Below the pieces are notes generated by a model. That model made no database searches and was not told the DNA's origin. It was given only the letters and a program-made list of their open reading frames with translations. Shown here one piece after another: positions 17,901 through 25,240 of a stretch of DNA of 64,000 nucleotides. The position numbers were made by a program, and so were the translations under genes. The stretch spans positions 19,821 through 83,820 of the forward strand of contig JADZFR010000051.1 of NCBI GenBank assembly GCA_020849795.1, in the 5' to 3' direction. Source of the DNA: Planctomycetota bacterium. Lineage in GTDB: Bacteria; Planctomycetota; UBA8742; UBA2392. Within the stretch, counting starts at the first letter, position 1. Every line of letters starts with the position of its first letter.

Positions 17901-18924
17901 ACAGCAGGGCCACTGCACCCTGGATCTGGCCCTGGTTGCCCAGCTTGATCAGCGCGCTGATGCGGTACAACTGGAAGCGCTTGAACCAGAAGTCAAGCTC
18001 GCTGAAGTTGCCGTACTTGCTGAACGCCTCAGCGTACAGGTCAATCGCCTTCTGCAGGTTGCGCGTGTCGTACTCAAGCTCGGTCGTCAGCAGTTCAACC
18101 GCGCGCAGATAGCCGTGCTCCAGCGCCAGGCCGCCGACCACGCTGCTGGCCGGAAACGCGCCCACGAAATTCACCAGTTCCATGAACTTGCTGGCGGCGC
18201 CTTCGGCGTCACCGCGCGCGAGCGCAATTTCGGCGCGCAGTTCATAGGTCAGCACAAACTCGCGCGTCGTGCCTTCGCGCAGGAAATCGAACTCGTCGAT
18301 CCACTTCTCGGACAGCTTCAGCTGGTGCTCACGATCCGACGAACCGGCATCGAAAGTCAGGGCTTTCACGTAATAGCTGCGGCACATGTTGAAGAAGATC
18401 GAGTTGTAGACTTCGGCCCGTGCCTCGAACGCCTTGCCGTCTGTATCACGCTCTTTCTCAAGGCTCAGGCGCACCACGTCCAGCGCGCTTGCGGCTTCGT
18501 CGCAGTAGCTGCGGGCCTGCACCGGGTCAAGCCGGCGCAACTCGCGCGCGACGTCAAGCTGCATTACCGCCTTGGCGAGCACGCCCGCGGGTTCCGTGAC
18601 ATCAGAGAAAACATCCAGCGCCGACCGATAGCGCTTCATGCGGGCATCCATGTCCCCGTCTTCGGCGTAGATATGGTCGGCCTCAATCTTCATGACCTCG
18701 GCCTTGGCCTGACGCGCGCGCGACTTGCCGGCGTTGTCCTTGGCCGAGCTGATCTCTTTGTCCAGGACCTGGTAAGCCTCCTGGTAAAGCCGCAAACGCG
18801 TGCCGAGGTACTTGCCGTACTCAATCTGGTCACGGGCGCTGAGTGCCGCGGGCGCCAGTGCCAGAATGACCAGCAAGCAAGCAGCCAGCAGCTTGATCGG
18901 TGCAAGTCGAGATTTTAGAGGCAT
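14926..18924 (-). CDS. Very large exported TPR/helical-repeat protein
   Basis: 1332 aa. An N-terminal signal sequence (about residues 1-30, hydrophobic LLAACLLVILALAPAAL then ALSA) directs export. The rest is almost entirely helical repeat: units with the W-LG-A-F-P spacing of TPRs recur, for example EAFSKYGNFSELDFWFKRFQ, KKWANAAVLFLKIPARY, WKNAVRYLEVIFEKN and AGELEVRNQLGKAYLELYRAS. No enzymatic motif is evident. GGAGAA precedes the ATG. It heads the TPR pair upstream of exbB; such giants are frequent in Planctomycetota. The role, possibly envelope scaffold or polymer-export partner for the Exb motor, is inferred from neighbours only. Confidence 0.7.
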   Translation of the reverse strand: MPLKSRLAPIKLLAACLLVILALAPAALSARDQIEYGKYLGTRLRLYQEAYQVLDKEISSAKDNAGKSRARQAKAEVMKIEADHIYAEDGDMDARMKRYRSALDVFSDVTEPAGVLAKAVMQLDVARELRRLDPVQARSYCDEAASALDVVRLSLEKERDTDGKAFEARAEVYNSIFFNMCRSYYVKALTFDAGSSDREHQLKLSEKWIDEFDFLREGTTREFVLTYELRAEIALARGDAEGAASKFMELVNFVGAFPASSVVGGLALEHGYLRAVELLTTELEYDTRNLQKAIDLYAEAFSKYGNFSELDFWFKRFQLYRISALIKLGNQGQIQGAVALLFKLAADRDANFRRNALTVLADVATRPELDDETRFKCAETVFSEMTTNHINVNLKNIQAYQSLLASCGDAKKFETFGPACFTRIADSYSNMWRFYDAALVYREGAYRTLYFKEKFVDAEAVPEHMKGRCDLITDTESLAKFPGEMANRGARHAGYLIQKEIGDPNNKELKAFADAMDKLKAEISEGDALLDLQFKKAREYFDAKKWANAAVLFLKIPARYRSYHMSLYIAGKAYYTLSEDFNAPRMNRSGPEEERESDAFFTEQRNRHALDLKDLPESMWKGMETGHWDVIQNGATKDSLANWHKAVYLYKKYFLFEALRHWKDIQPLLEGIDKPTIIEGMQAVAQFRNAAWMQANPTGKGDPDADMKRMGYAAYDLAYLLRNPPKNLPPADREAASAAGRDLALGVLRPFWTMYGLHLADNTAYQKHSLKLAFGALWEARDGDACEQLYLAYSEAFPDDKEEVQGMVNKVYGILVDQLQPVTSAMARASSRIGSRAAQLKKDQFKRVNERDYPDDAKRVADAKTAFEKQKALADHFWKVWIKQKTFDPNEDNPISAHLPEALPAIEKRWNEMSETYPKRWAEAVKAEYDKQIKLDIYKDIRAAAGKAAGGDNLSLLDRLQAARDAEKEDASKQRFVQLITTIELNTGELAFFTGTVFIYEFGAMLEAMAADIDERARPVTTRILKYYELRRTGLGGGIENIKDEELTLVTNQYVRIRDWKNAVRYLEVIFEKNKSQYGKEEEIPVDAKLKMIGRPSNAGELEVRNQLGKAYLELYRASGDKEQLKKAALHLRRCLCFNEIRDTNKKLGDPFKLSFQVEIETYYLATAENLAQVFLEMFRLGDIKIEWPKYVDQVTSNFAPKKDDKGNLVLQGVPADKAGFLWFASQIRLQVWASFTKLSAYQYRGEFRSNLIGWLEAMIRWIDAYGQKPPAGVTEAEILQRIQDAYLTASNESNFTAAYLAEDTKQYIAKLQDLLKQVVASCDKAKIPLKK

Positions 18925-19162
18925 ATCAAGTTTCTCCGTGCTTCAGCCCCGGAGCCATTGAGGGAAAGGCGCAGTAGAGGGATTGGGTCCCATGACTGCT
19001 TCTCAACGGATCAGACGGCTTGGGGTTCAGAAGTTTGCCGTGTAGGGCCCATATTTCAAGGGCAGTCGCGGAAAGATTCGGCGTGTCACGCCACAGCCAG
19101 CAGGGCCGTGCCTGAGGGCGCACGACCTGCCATGGCTGTGCGATTGGCTGGCGTACACATCA

Positions 19163-19188
19163 AGAAACCCGGCTTGCGCCGGGTTTCT
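19163..19188 (-). terminator. Hairpin terminator after the secretin gene
   Basis: Perfect 11-bp stem (19163-19173 with 19178-19188), loop TTGC, 21 bases past the secretin stop. The plus-strand side has the more T-rich tail, so it may work in both directions. The rest of 18925-19160 holds only a weaker imperfect hairpin (19092-19140). Confidence 0.65.
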
Positions 19189-19209
19189 GGTTTCTTGTTT
19201 TGCAGCAGC

Positions 19210-21891
19210 TTAGCGGGGCTTGGAGGGGCCGGCGCCGTACTGGTACTCCTCTTCTTCCTCAAGGTCGATGATGCGGGCCGAGACGATGATGATGATGTCC
19301 TGGCGCACAACGCTCTTGCCCTTGCGAGTGAACAGGGCGCCGATCAGCGGCAGGTCGCTCAGGATCGGGATGCCCGACTGGGTGTCGGTCTCGCTCATCT
19401 GGCGCAAGCCGCCGATGACAAAGCTGCCGCCATCGGGCACGGTCACCGTGGTGCGGATACGCTGCAGGGTCAGCTGCGGGGTCTGAATGGCGACCGGCGT
19501 ACCGACACCGAGCGACGTGGTGAAGGTCGGGATCGGGCGCAGCAGCGTCGCCAGCGTCGGGCGCAGCTCAAGCGTGATGTAGCGGCGGTCCGCGCTGATC
19601 GTGGGGCGCACGTCCAGCACAATGCCGTCGCGGATCACGTCCACGACCGGGTCCGCCACCGCGATACCGGTTGCGGTGTTGGTGTCAAAGTCGCGGATGT
19701 AGGCGATTTCGTTCATCACGCTGACGTGCGCGCGTTGTGTGTTGTGCACCGTCACGCGCGGCGCAGTCAGCAGCGTGGCGCGTTCGCGCTTGCGCACGGC
19801 ACGGATGATCGCGTTGACCTCAGGGTTGTCGACGAACGCGAGCTGGAAGCTCATGCCGCCTTGGCCGGTGAGGCCGACGTTGCCGCGTCGCCCACCGAGC
19901 GACTGGTCAAACAGGTTCTCGATGCGGATGCGCTGGTCCTGCCGGGCGTTGCCGCTGGGCGGCATATCCTGGAAGAAGAAGCCGGCGTCGTTGCCCGTAC
20001 CACCGGGGCCGGCCGGGTTGCTGTTGTTGCCGAACTGGATGTCGTCCAGCGCAGCCGGCACGGGCGGAATGCCCGGCGCAGGAATTGCAGGTGAGCCGCC
20101 GATGCCGCGGAAGTCCACGCCGATATCTTCAAGGAAGTCGTCGCGGATGGTGATGAAGCGCGTCTCAATGCTGACCGTAAGGCCCTGGCTGCGGCGCAGG
20201 TCACCAAGCAGGTTGGCCACACGCTCGATGTTCTCGGGCGAGTTCAACACAATCAGGTCCTGCTGCCGGAACTGGATGCCGTGCCCGTCGCGGCCCCAGC
20301 TTTCGGGGTCGATCGCTTCTTCAATCACTTCCTGCAGGTCTTCAATCGAAAGCGGGTCGGCTTCTTCGGCGTCGGCGTCGGCGTCGAACCGGCCGTCCGA
20401 GTCAGTGTCGCCCGAAAGGCGCGGCTCGTCGCCGCGGAACGTGCGCAGAGTAACCAGCAAGTCGGCGACGTTGAATACACGGCGCACCACGTTGCGACCC
20501 TCTGATGCGCCCTGTTCGTCGATGATGACGGCGCCGTTTTCGACGCGCCAGCTCAGGTCGGTCTGGTCGCACACCAGGTCAAGGGCCTGGCGCAGCTTCA
20601 CGCGGCCGATGTCGAGGCTGACTTCGGTATCGCCGGCCACGTTGCGGGCCCGGATGACGTTGATGCGGCCTTCGGCCCGGAAGCGGGCGATCACGTCGTC
20701 AAGCTGGTTGGCATCGAACTCGAGCGCGATCGTGACGTTTTCAAGCGCGCTGCGAACCGCAATGTCCTCTTTGCTCAGGCGCGTGACACGCTGGGCCTCC
20801 AGGCGGTCGGCGCGTTCGCGCGTGTATGTCCAGTCTTCGTAGCTGGGCAGCGTCAGGTCGTCGGTGGGAATCGCGTTGGCTTTGAAAATCTCCTGCATCG
20901 TGATGCGCCAGTTGCGGTTGTAGTCTTCCCACGCGGTACGGTCGCGCTGGCCGTGCTCAAGGTTGGTGGCAATCTGCTTCAGGCGCGCAACCTCGGCGTT
21001 GTACGGGTCTTCGCGAAGAATCTTGTTCAGCACAACCACCGCGTCGCGGTACTCGCGGCGGTCAAAGTACTCTTTGGCCTGCGTGTACAGGTTGCGGATT
21101 TCTTCGCGGTAACGGTTCAGCTCTTCCTGGATCTCAAGCTCGCGCAACCGGCGTTCCTGCTCGCGGATCTTGGTGTAGTCTTCAAGCCGCGCCTGTTCGC
21201 GCAGCGTTTGTGCCTCTTGAATCATCAGGCGCGCTTCGCGCTCGTAGCCTTCTGTCTCGACCATGTAGTTGGTCCAGCGGATGACATCGAGAACTTTTTC
21301 GGCCTCGGCAATCGCGTCCGTGTACTTGCCCTGGCGAATCAGCTTGTCGGCTGTGTTCAATCCGTTGCTGATTTCATAGATCGCTTCGCTGCGCAGCGCG
21401 GCTTCCTCTTCGCTGCGGGCGCGGGCCATGTTTTCGGCTTCTGTGCGGCCGCGACCCAGCACCTGGTCAGAATCCGCCTTGATCTGGGCCGCGAGCTTGT
21501 TGCCCGGGTCCATCAGCAACGCGTCGCGCGCATAAGTGCGCGCTTCTTCATAGCGCTTGTCGCTGTACATACGCGCGGCCTGGTTGGCGTAGTACTCGGC
21601 GAGCTTCTTCATCTCGCTGTCCGAGGCTGCTGCCACAGCGCCACGTGCCGCGTCGTCGCGGCTGGAAACTTCGTTCGTCGAGCTGCCGTCGGACGCCGGG
21701 CGAGAGGCGTCATTGGTTGCGTCCTCGCGGCTGGGCTTGTTGTTGTCGCCCATGCGGGAAACGTAATCCTCGGTGCCTGATTGAACGGGCGTCTGGTCGA
21801 CGCTGCTCGTGTCAGACGCGCAAGCAACCAGCAGGCCGGCAATGCCGGACACTGCGACCAAGGCGAGTCGCCTGGAGAATGCTACTTTCAT
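19210..21891 (-). CDS. pilQ: Lipoprotein secretin (PilQ/GspD type)
   Basis: 893 aa from the ATG at 21891, preceded by GAGGAG. The N-terminus ends in lipobox LVAC (Cys24), so this secretin is itself a lipoprotein. Residues about 95-315 are helical, TPR-like and charged. An N0/STN-like domain follows at about 384-460 (VTIALEFDANQLDDVIARF.. LRQALDLVCDQTDLSWRVENG), then an N1-type domain with LIVLNSPENIERVANLLGDL. The C-terminal secretin core reads LLTAPRVTVHN, later VPDGGSFVIGGL and SDLPLIGALFTRKG. It forms the outer-membrane gate of a type IV pilus or type II-like system; the upstream PilM-PilN and PilO-like genes favour pilus. It has its own likely promoter. Confidence 0.9.
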   Translation of the reverse strand: MKVAFSRRLALVAVSGIAGLLVACASDTSSVDQTPVQSGTEDYVSRMGDNNKPSREDATNDASRPASDGSSTNEVSSRDDAARGAVAAASDSEMKKLAEYYANQAARMYSDKRYEEARTYARDALLMDPGNKLAAQIKADSDQVLGRGRTEAENMARARSEEEAALRSEAIYEISNGLNTADKLIRQGKYTDAIAEAEKVLDVIRWTNYMVETEGYEREARLMIQEAQTLREQARLEDYTKIREQERRLRELEIQEELNRYREEIRNLYTQAKEYFDRREYRDAVVVLNKILREDPYNAEVARLKQIATNLEHGQRDRTAWEDYNRNWRITMQEIFKANAIPTDDLTLPSYEDWTYTRERADRLEAQRVTRLSKEDIAVRSALENVTIALEFDANQLDDVIARFRAEGRINVIRARNVAGDTEVSLDIGRVKLRQALDLVCDQTDLSWRVENGAVIIDEQGASEGRNVVRRVFNVADLLVTLRTFRGDEPRLSGDTDSDGRFDADADAEEADPLSIEDLQEVIEEAIDPESWGRDGHGIQFRQQDLIVLNSPENIERVANLLGDLRRSQGLTVSIETRFITIRDDFLEDIGVDFRGIGGSPAIPAPGIPPVPAALDDIQFGNNSNPAGPGGTGNDAGFFFQDMPPSGNARQDQRIRIENLFDQSLGGRRGNVGLTGQGGMSFQLAFVDNPEVNAIIRAVRKRERATLLTAPRVTVHNTQRAHVSVMNEIAYIRDFDTNTATGIAVADPVVDVIRDGIVLDVRPTISADRRYITLELRPTLATLLRPIPTFTTSLGVGTPVAIQTPQLTLQRIRTTVTVPDGGSFVIGGLRQMSETDTQSGIPILSDLPLIGALFTRKGKSVVRQDIIIIVSARIIDLEEEEEYQYGAGPSKPR

Positions 21892-21987
21892 GCGAAGTCC
21901 ACTCCTCACGTCGGGGCCATTGCCTAAGCAATTCAACCCAGGGGACGATGGGAATCGGGGCCAACGGAACTCTTGGAGGGGGACTCT

Positions 21988-22015
21988 AATCTATCGTAAG
22001 TGTAGATGGTGTCAA
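21988..22015 (-). promoter_or_regulatory. Putative promoter of the secretin gene
   Basis: Minus strand perfect TTGACA (22015-22010), 16-base spacer, TAGATT (21993-21988), about 90 bases before the secretin ATG. It lies just beyond the strong terminator at 22084-22136, so the secretin is probably a separate transcript. Confidence 0.45.
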
Positions 22016-22083
22016 CGGAGATAAGGGAAAGGTTTTGGCTGCCAGGTGGGTTCGGGCCTGAAGCCGTCATAAACAGGTAATCG

Positions 22084-22136
22084 AAAAAATGACAAACCGG
22101 GGCGGTCGATGTGCTTTCCGACACGCCCCGGGTTTG
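22084..22136 (-). terminator. Strong intrinsic terminator of the PilM-N/PilO/EF-hand operon
   Basis: A long stem (22093-22104 with 22124-22136, one bulged base, extended inward by GTCG/CGAC) is followed on the minus strand by TCATTTTTT (complement of 22084-22089). It begins nine bases after the stop of the EF-hand gene. Confidence 0.8.
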
Positions 22137-22144
22137 GGTCGTCG

Positions 22145-24148
22145 CTACTCGACGTACAGCGTGGCGAACAGGTCAAATTCTTTGCCATCGACCTTGGCCA
22201 CTCGTTTGTCTACGCCGTCGAAGGTGCCGACCGCGAGGTTGACCGTCTGGTCCTTGAACTCGGCCCCACGCAGCACTGCTGCAGCTACCACCGCGCCTGC
22301 GCTGTCCCTGACCTCGACGTCTGCGCCCGGAGCCGACATGCTGACTTCGCGCCCTACCGTCTTGCCGGCATCGACCTTGCCGCGCTGGATGACCAGGTAC
22401 CAGGCATCGCCGACTTTGTGCCAGCGCCTGACCTCAAAGAAGCCGCTTTTGGCCTTGGGCGACAACCCCAGCAGGCGCACTTCGGCCGGGTTGTCCATGC
22501 CCGCAGCGTCTGGAATGACCGCCACAGGGGCCTTGGTGTCGCGGGTCAGCTCGAAGTCTCCGAATTCGCTGTGCTTGATCAGGAAGTTGGCGCCCAGCTT
22601 GGCTTCGAAGCGTGACTTGGTGTTGAAGTTCACTTTCAAGTCGGCGGGCAACACTTCCTTGGGAGTCGCGGGTGTGCCGTCTGCGGTGGTCATGGACACA
22701 TTGAGATTGAGCATCTCGGCGACCGTATACTCTTTGCCCACATCTACGTTATCGGGGTCCACCACAACGATAATGCTGATGCGGTACCAGTTTACTTTGC
22801 CTGCGTCGCGGATGTTGACCCACTGGGTAAGCAGTACCGTGCCGCCGCCTTCGCTGCCGCTCTGCCAGCTCATTTCGATGCGGTTGCGCACAAGTACCGG
22901 GTGACCTTCCTGGCTGATGCGCTTGCTGGACTTGTAACCCTCATAGACTTCGAAAGGCGTGCCCTTGAACAGTTCCTTGCCTGTCACGGCGCGCACGGCG
23001 TAGGTGTAGGTCACGTCCAGGTCGAACGTGTTGTCGTCGTGTGTCGTCTGCGTGGTTTCGGTGACGAACTCCCACTCAGAAGCTTTTTCCGGCTCGCGCG
23101 GCTTGGGATCGGCTTTGCCGGACCTTTCGGCCCAAAGCGCGAACGCTGCATCCCACTTGGCGCGCGTAAGTACCTGCTTGAATGTCTTCTCAGCCACAGC
23201 GCTGCCCTTGGGGTCGGGGTCGCCCTTGGCGTCGACCATTGCGGCTGTATTCAGCCAAGCGTCGCGACGGCCTTCCCATGCCTTGAGCAGGTTCTGGTAC
23301 TCAAGCACGCGCTTGCCGTACTCTTTCTGACGCTTGTCGACGGTCTCCGGTGCGCGGCGAAGGATGACGTACTTCAGGTCCGGCGGCAGGTCCGAATCGG
23401 ACGGCGCATTCCAGCTGATGGTGATCTGCATCTTGGCCTGGTCGAACAGGGCGGTCACACCGCTGGGGTCGCCGATGTTGTAAAACTCCGGGCGCTCACC
23501 CGCGTCGTAGCGCTTGTACTCGTCCACGGTGACCACGCGGTCCTGGTTGAAGTCCATCTTCTTGATTTCGGCTGCCGACATCTCGGTTTCGTCAATCTGG
23601 CCATCACCGTTCTTGTCGAGCTGGTTGGTGAAGATCTCTTCGGGGTTGCCCGGAGGTGTGCTGTGTTCTGAGCGGCTGATCTTTCCGTCGTTGTCCTTGT
23701 CCCACTTCTTGAAGTCGTTGCGCGGTGCCGGGCCCGAGTAATGGGGCGTGGCACGGAACTCACGCTCGTCCCACGACCCGTCCTTGCTTTCGTCGTACTG
23801 GTCGAATTCGTCCTGCACACCCGCCTCAATACGAACGTCCCATGCAATGGGTGTTTTCAGCAGCGCGTCTACGTTTCGGGGCACGCGATCGGCGCCGCCC
23901 TTGTCGGGCGTTAGCGCCGCGCTCACCTGGTCAGGCGTGGCAAGGTGCGGCGCCTCGGTCATGACGTCCTTACTGCTCAGCGCCGTGGACACCCGCTGGT
24001 TCTGGCCCGTCAGCTCATCCTTGAGCTTCGAGACGTTGTCGGTGAACACTGCCACCGCAATCAGTACCAGTGCCACCAGCAAACCGGCACCGGGCCCAAG
24101 GATGGAACCGTACTGCGCCAGGCCGCTACTTTTCTTTTCTACGGGCAT
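22145..24148 (-). CDS. Membrane-anchored protein with four EF-hands, in the pilus locus
   Basis: 667 aa from the ATG at 24148 (GGAGG upstream). A short cytosolic tail and one membrane helix (about 19-36) come first, then an exported region with four EF-hand calcium loops: residues 119-130 (DESKDGSWDERE), 150-161 (DKDNDGKISRSE), 178-189 (DKNGDGQIDETE) and 199-210 (DFNQDRVVTVDE, Gly6 replaced by Arg). After these comes a fibronectin-III-like sandwich split by a long helical insert (ITISWNAP.. KYVILRR, later YTYAVRAVTG), then two further beta-rich parts. Gene order places it between the PilO-like gene and the secretin, where pilP normally lies. It may be a calcium-responsive PilP substitute linking inner and outer membrane parts; that is inference. 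No PilP similarity is evident. Confidence 0.75.
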   Translation of the reverse strand: MPVEKKSSGLAQYGSILGPGAGLLVALVLIAVAVFTDNVSKLKDELTGQNQRVSTALSSKDVMTEAPHLATPDQVSAALTPDKGGADRVPRNVDALLKTPIAWDVRIEAGVQDEFDQYDESKDGSWDEREFRATPHYSGPAPRNDFKKWDKDNDGKISRSEHSTPPGNPEEIFTNQLDKNGDGQIDETEMSAAEIKKMDFNQDRVVTVDEYKRYDAGERPEFYNIGDPSGVTALFDQAKMQITISWNAPSDSDLPPDLKYVILRRAPETVDKRQKEYGKRVLEYQNLLKAWEGRRDAWLNTAAMVDAKGDPDPKGSAVAEKTFKQVLTRAKWDAAFALWAERSGKADPKPREPEKASEWEFVTETTQTTHDDNTFDLDVTYTYAVRAVTGKELFKGTPFEVYEGYKSSKRISQEGHPVLVRNRIEMSWQSGSEGGGTVLLTQWVNIRDAGKVNWYRISIIVVVDPDNVDVGKEYTVAEMLNLNVSMTTADGTPATPKEVLPADLKVNFNTKSRFEAKLGANFLIKHSEFGDFELTRDTKAPVAVIPDAAGMDNPAEVRLLGLSPKAKSGFFEVRRWHKVGDAWYLVIQRGKVDAGKTVGREVSMSAPGADVEVRDSAGAVVAAAVLRGAEFKDQTVNLAVGTFDGVDKRVAKVDGKEFDLFATLYVE

Positions 24149-24186
24149 ATCTTCGTTCCTCCGGGGGCTTGAGTGCCCGGGGTTCA

Positions 24187-25218
24187 TTACTCAGTCGGTT
24201 CCGCAACAATCTTCCACTTCGGGTTGAAAGACAGCGCGCGCAGCTTGATGGCAAAGTGTACCGGCAGTACCAGCCGGTCTTTCTTTTCGAACTCTTCGGC
24301 CTTCTGCTTCATGACGCGTGCACCCTGTTCGGTTTCGGGGCGCAGCGCCGAGTCAATGCCCTCGGCGGCACGCATGTCGTTCGTGATTGTGAACCGAACC
24401 GACATCGGCCGCGCAATCTGCTCAAACTGTGCGACCAGCACTTCCATGGGAAAGCCGTGGCGCGTCTTGCCACCCACCGTGCCGCTGGTCAGGTCCGTGC
24501 GGCATCCCAGCTCGTGCATCAGGGCCAGGCCAAATTCCGGCGAGCACTCGAGGTCCACCACAAAGGGCAGCGCCTCCCAGGGTGACTCCGGCTCAGAGCG
24601 TTCGCTGAATGCTATCGCCTCGAATTTGAAGTTGTTGACCTTGCTGCCCTGGGCCCCGAACTTGCCGCTCTGGTGCAGCAACTCGCAGGTCGTGGTCACT
24701 TCTTCCATGATGCGCAGCTTCAGGCGGTTCTCGACAAGCTTGCCGCCGTCGCTGCTGGCGTTCAGGCGCGCCATTTCTCCGTCGAAGACCGTCCAGTAGT
24801 CCTGCGGCGCGGACGTGCCGCGCTTGAGAATCCAGGTTTCGATGCGCTTGGGCAACGGCACCGGCTTGTCCATCGCGGCCCACCGTTTACGCATGTCGTT
24901 GATGAACGGGATGACCTCGTCCGTATAGAAGGTACGCGTGTCCGTGGATGTCGCGATGCCCGCGCGCAACCGGGTGCCGTCGCCACGCAAAGCCGCCTGT
25001 GCCGCCTTGTAGTCGCCGTCAAAGTCGGCCCGCGCTGCCGTGGCTGCGTCGAGGTCGCCCTGCGAAGCCGGGTTCTTGGTCTTGAGTTGCGCCACCCGTT
25101 CGCTCAGCGTGCCTTCCTGGCCGCTGCGCATCAGGAACCCGACACCCAGCAGGATGATGCCAAGCAGGATGCCGGCGCCGAACACCACGAAGTGCAGGTT
25201 CTTCTTCAAGTTATCCAT
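24187..25218 (-). CDS. PilO-like bitopic membrane protein
   Basis: 343 aa. Short basic start (MDNLKKNLHF), one membrane helix (about 11-30, VVFGAGILLGIILLGVGFLM), a coiled-coil region (LSERVAQLKTKNPASQGDLDAATAARADF), then a folded C-terminal domain with ferredoxin-like strand/helix alternation (PMEVLVAQFEQIARPMSVRFTI). Size and topology are those of PilO/GspM-type proteins, though sequence similarity is weak. AAGGAG precedes the ATG. It follows the PilM-PilN fusion by 22 bases, exactly where pilO belongs, which is the main support for the call. Confidence 0.6.
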   Translation of the reverse strand: MDNLKKNLHFVVFGAGILLGIILLGVGFLMRSGQEGTLSERVAQLKTKNPASQGDLDAATAARADFDGDYKAAQAALRGDGTRLRAGIATSTDTRTFYTDEVIPFINDMRKRWAAMDKPVPLPKRIETWILKRGTSAPQDYWTVFDGEMARLNASSDGGKLVENRLKLRIMEEVTTTCELLHQSGKFGAQGSKVNNFKFEAIAFSERSEPESPWEALPFVVDLECSPEFGLALMHELGCRTDLTSGTVGGKTRHGFPMEVLVAQFEQIARPMSVRFTITNDMRAAEGIDSALRPETEQGARVMKQKAEEFEKKDRLVLPVHFAIKLRALSFNPKWKIVAEPTE

Positions 25219-25240
25219 GTGTGCTCCTTCCGTCCGGGCC

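Noticed and set aside
16621..18918. A 765-codon plus-strand open frame opposite the giant TPR gene, with similar long frames opposite other genes (for example 3147-4409, 49185-50885, 26312-27232)
   Set aside because: These are antisense shadows caused by GC-rich third positions: His/Arg/Leu-rich composition, no domain motifs, no ribosome sites, and a well-supported gene on the other strand.
19092..19140. Imperfect hairpin (CACAGCCA with TGGCTGTG plus an inner GCAGG/CCTGC)
   Set aside because: It has a two-base bulge and no T-run, and lies between two operons without a clear role; probably incidental.
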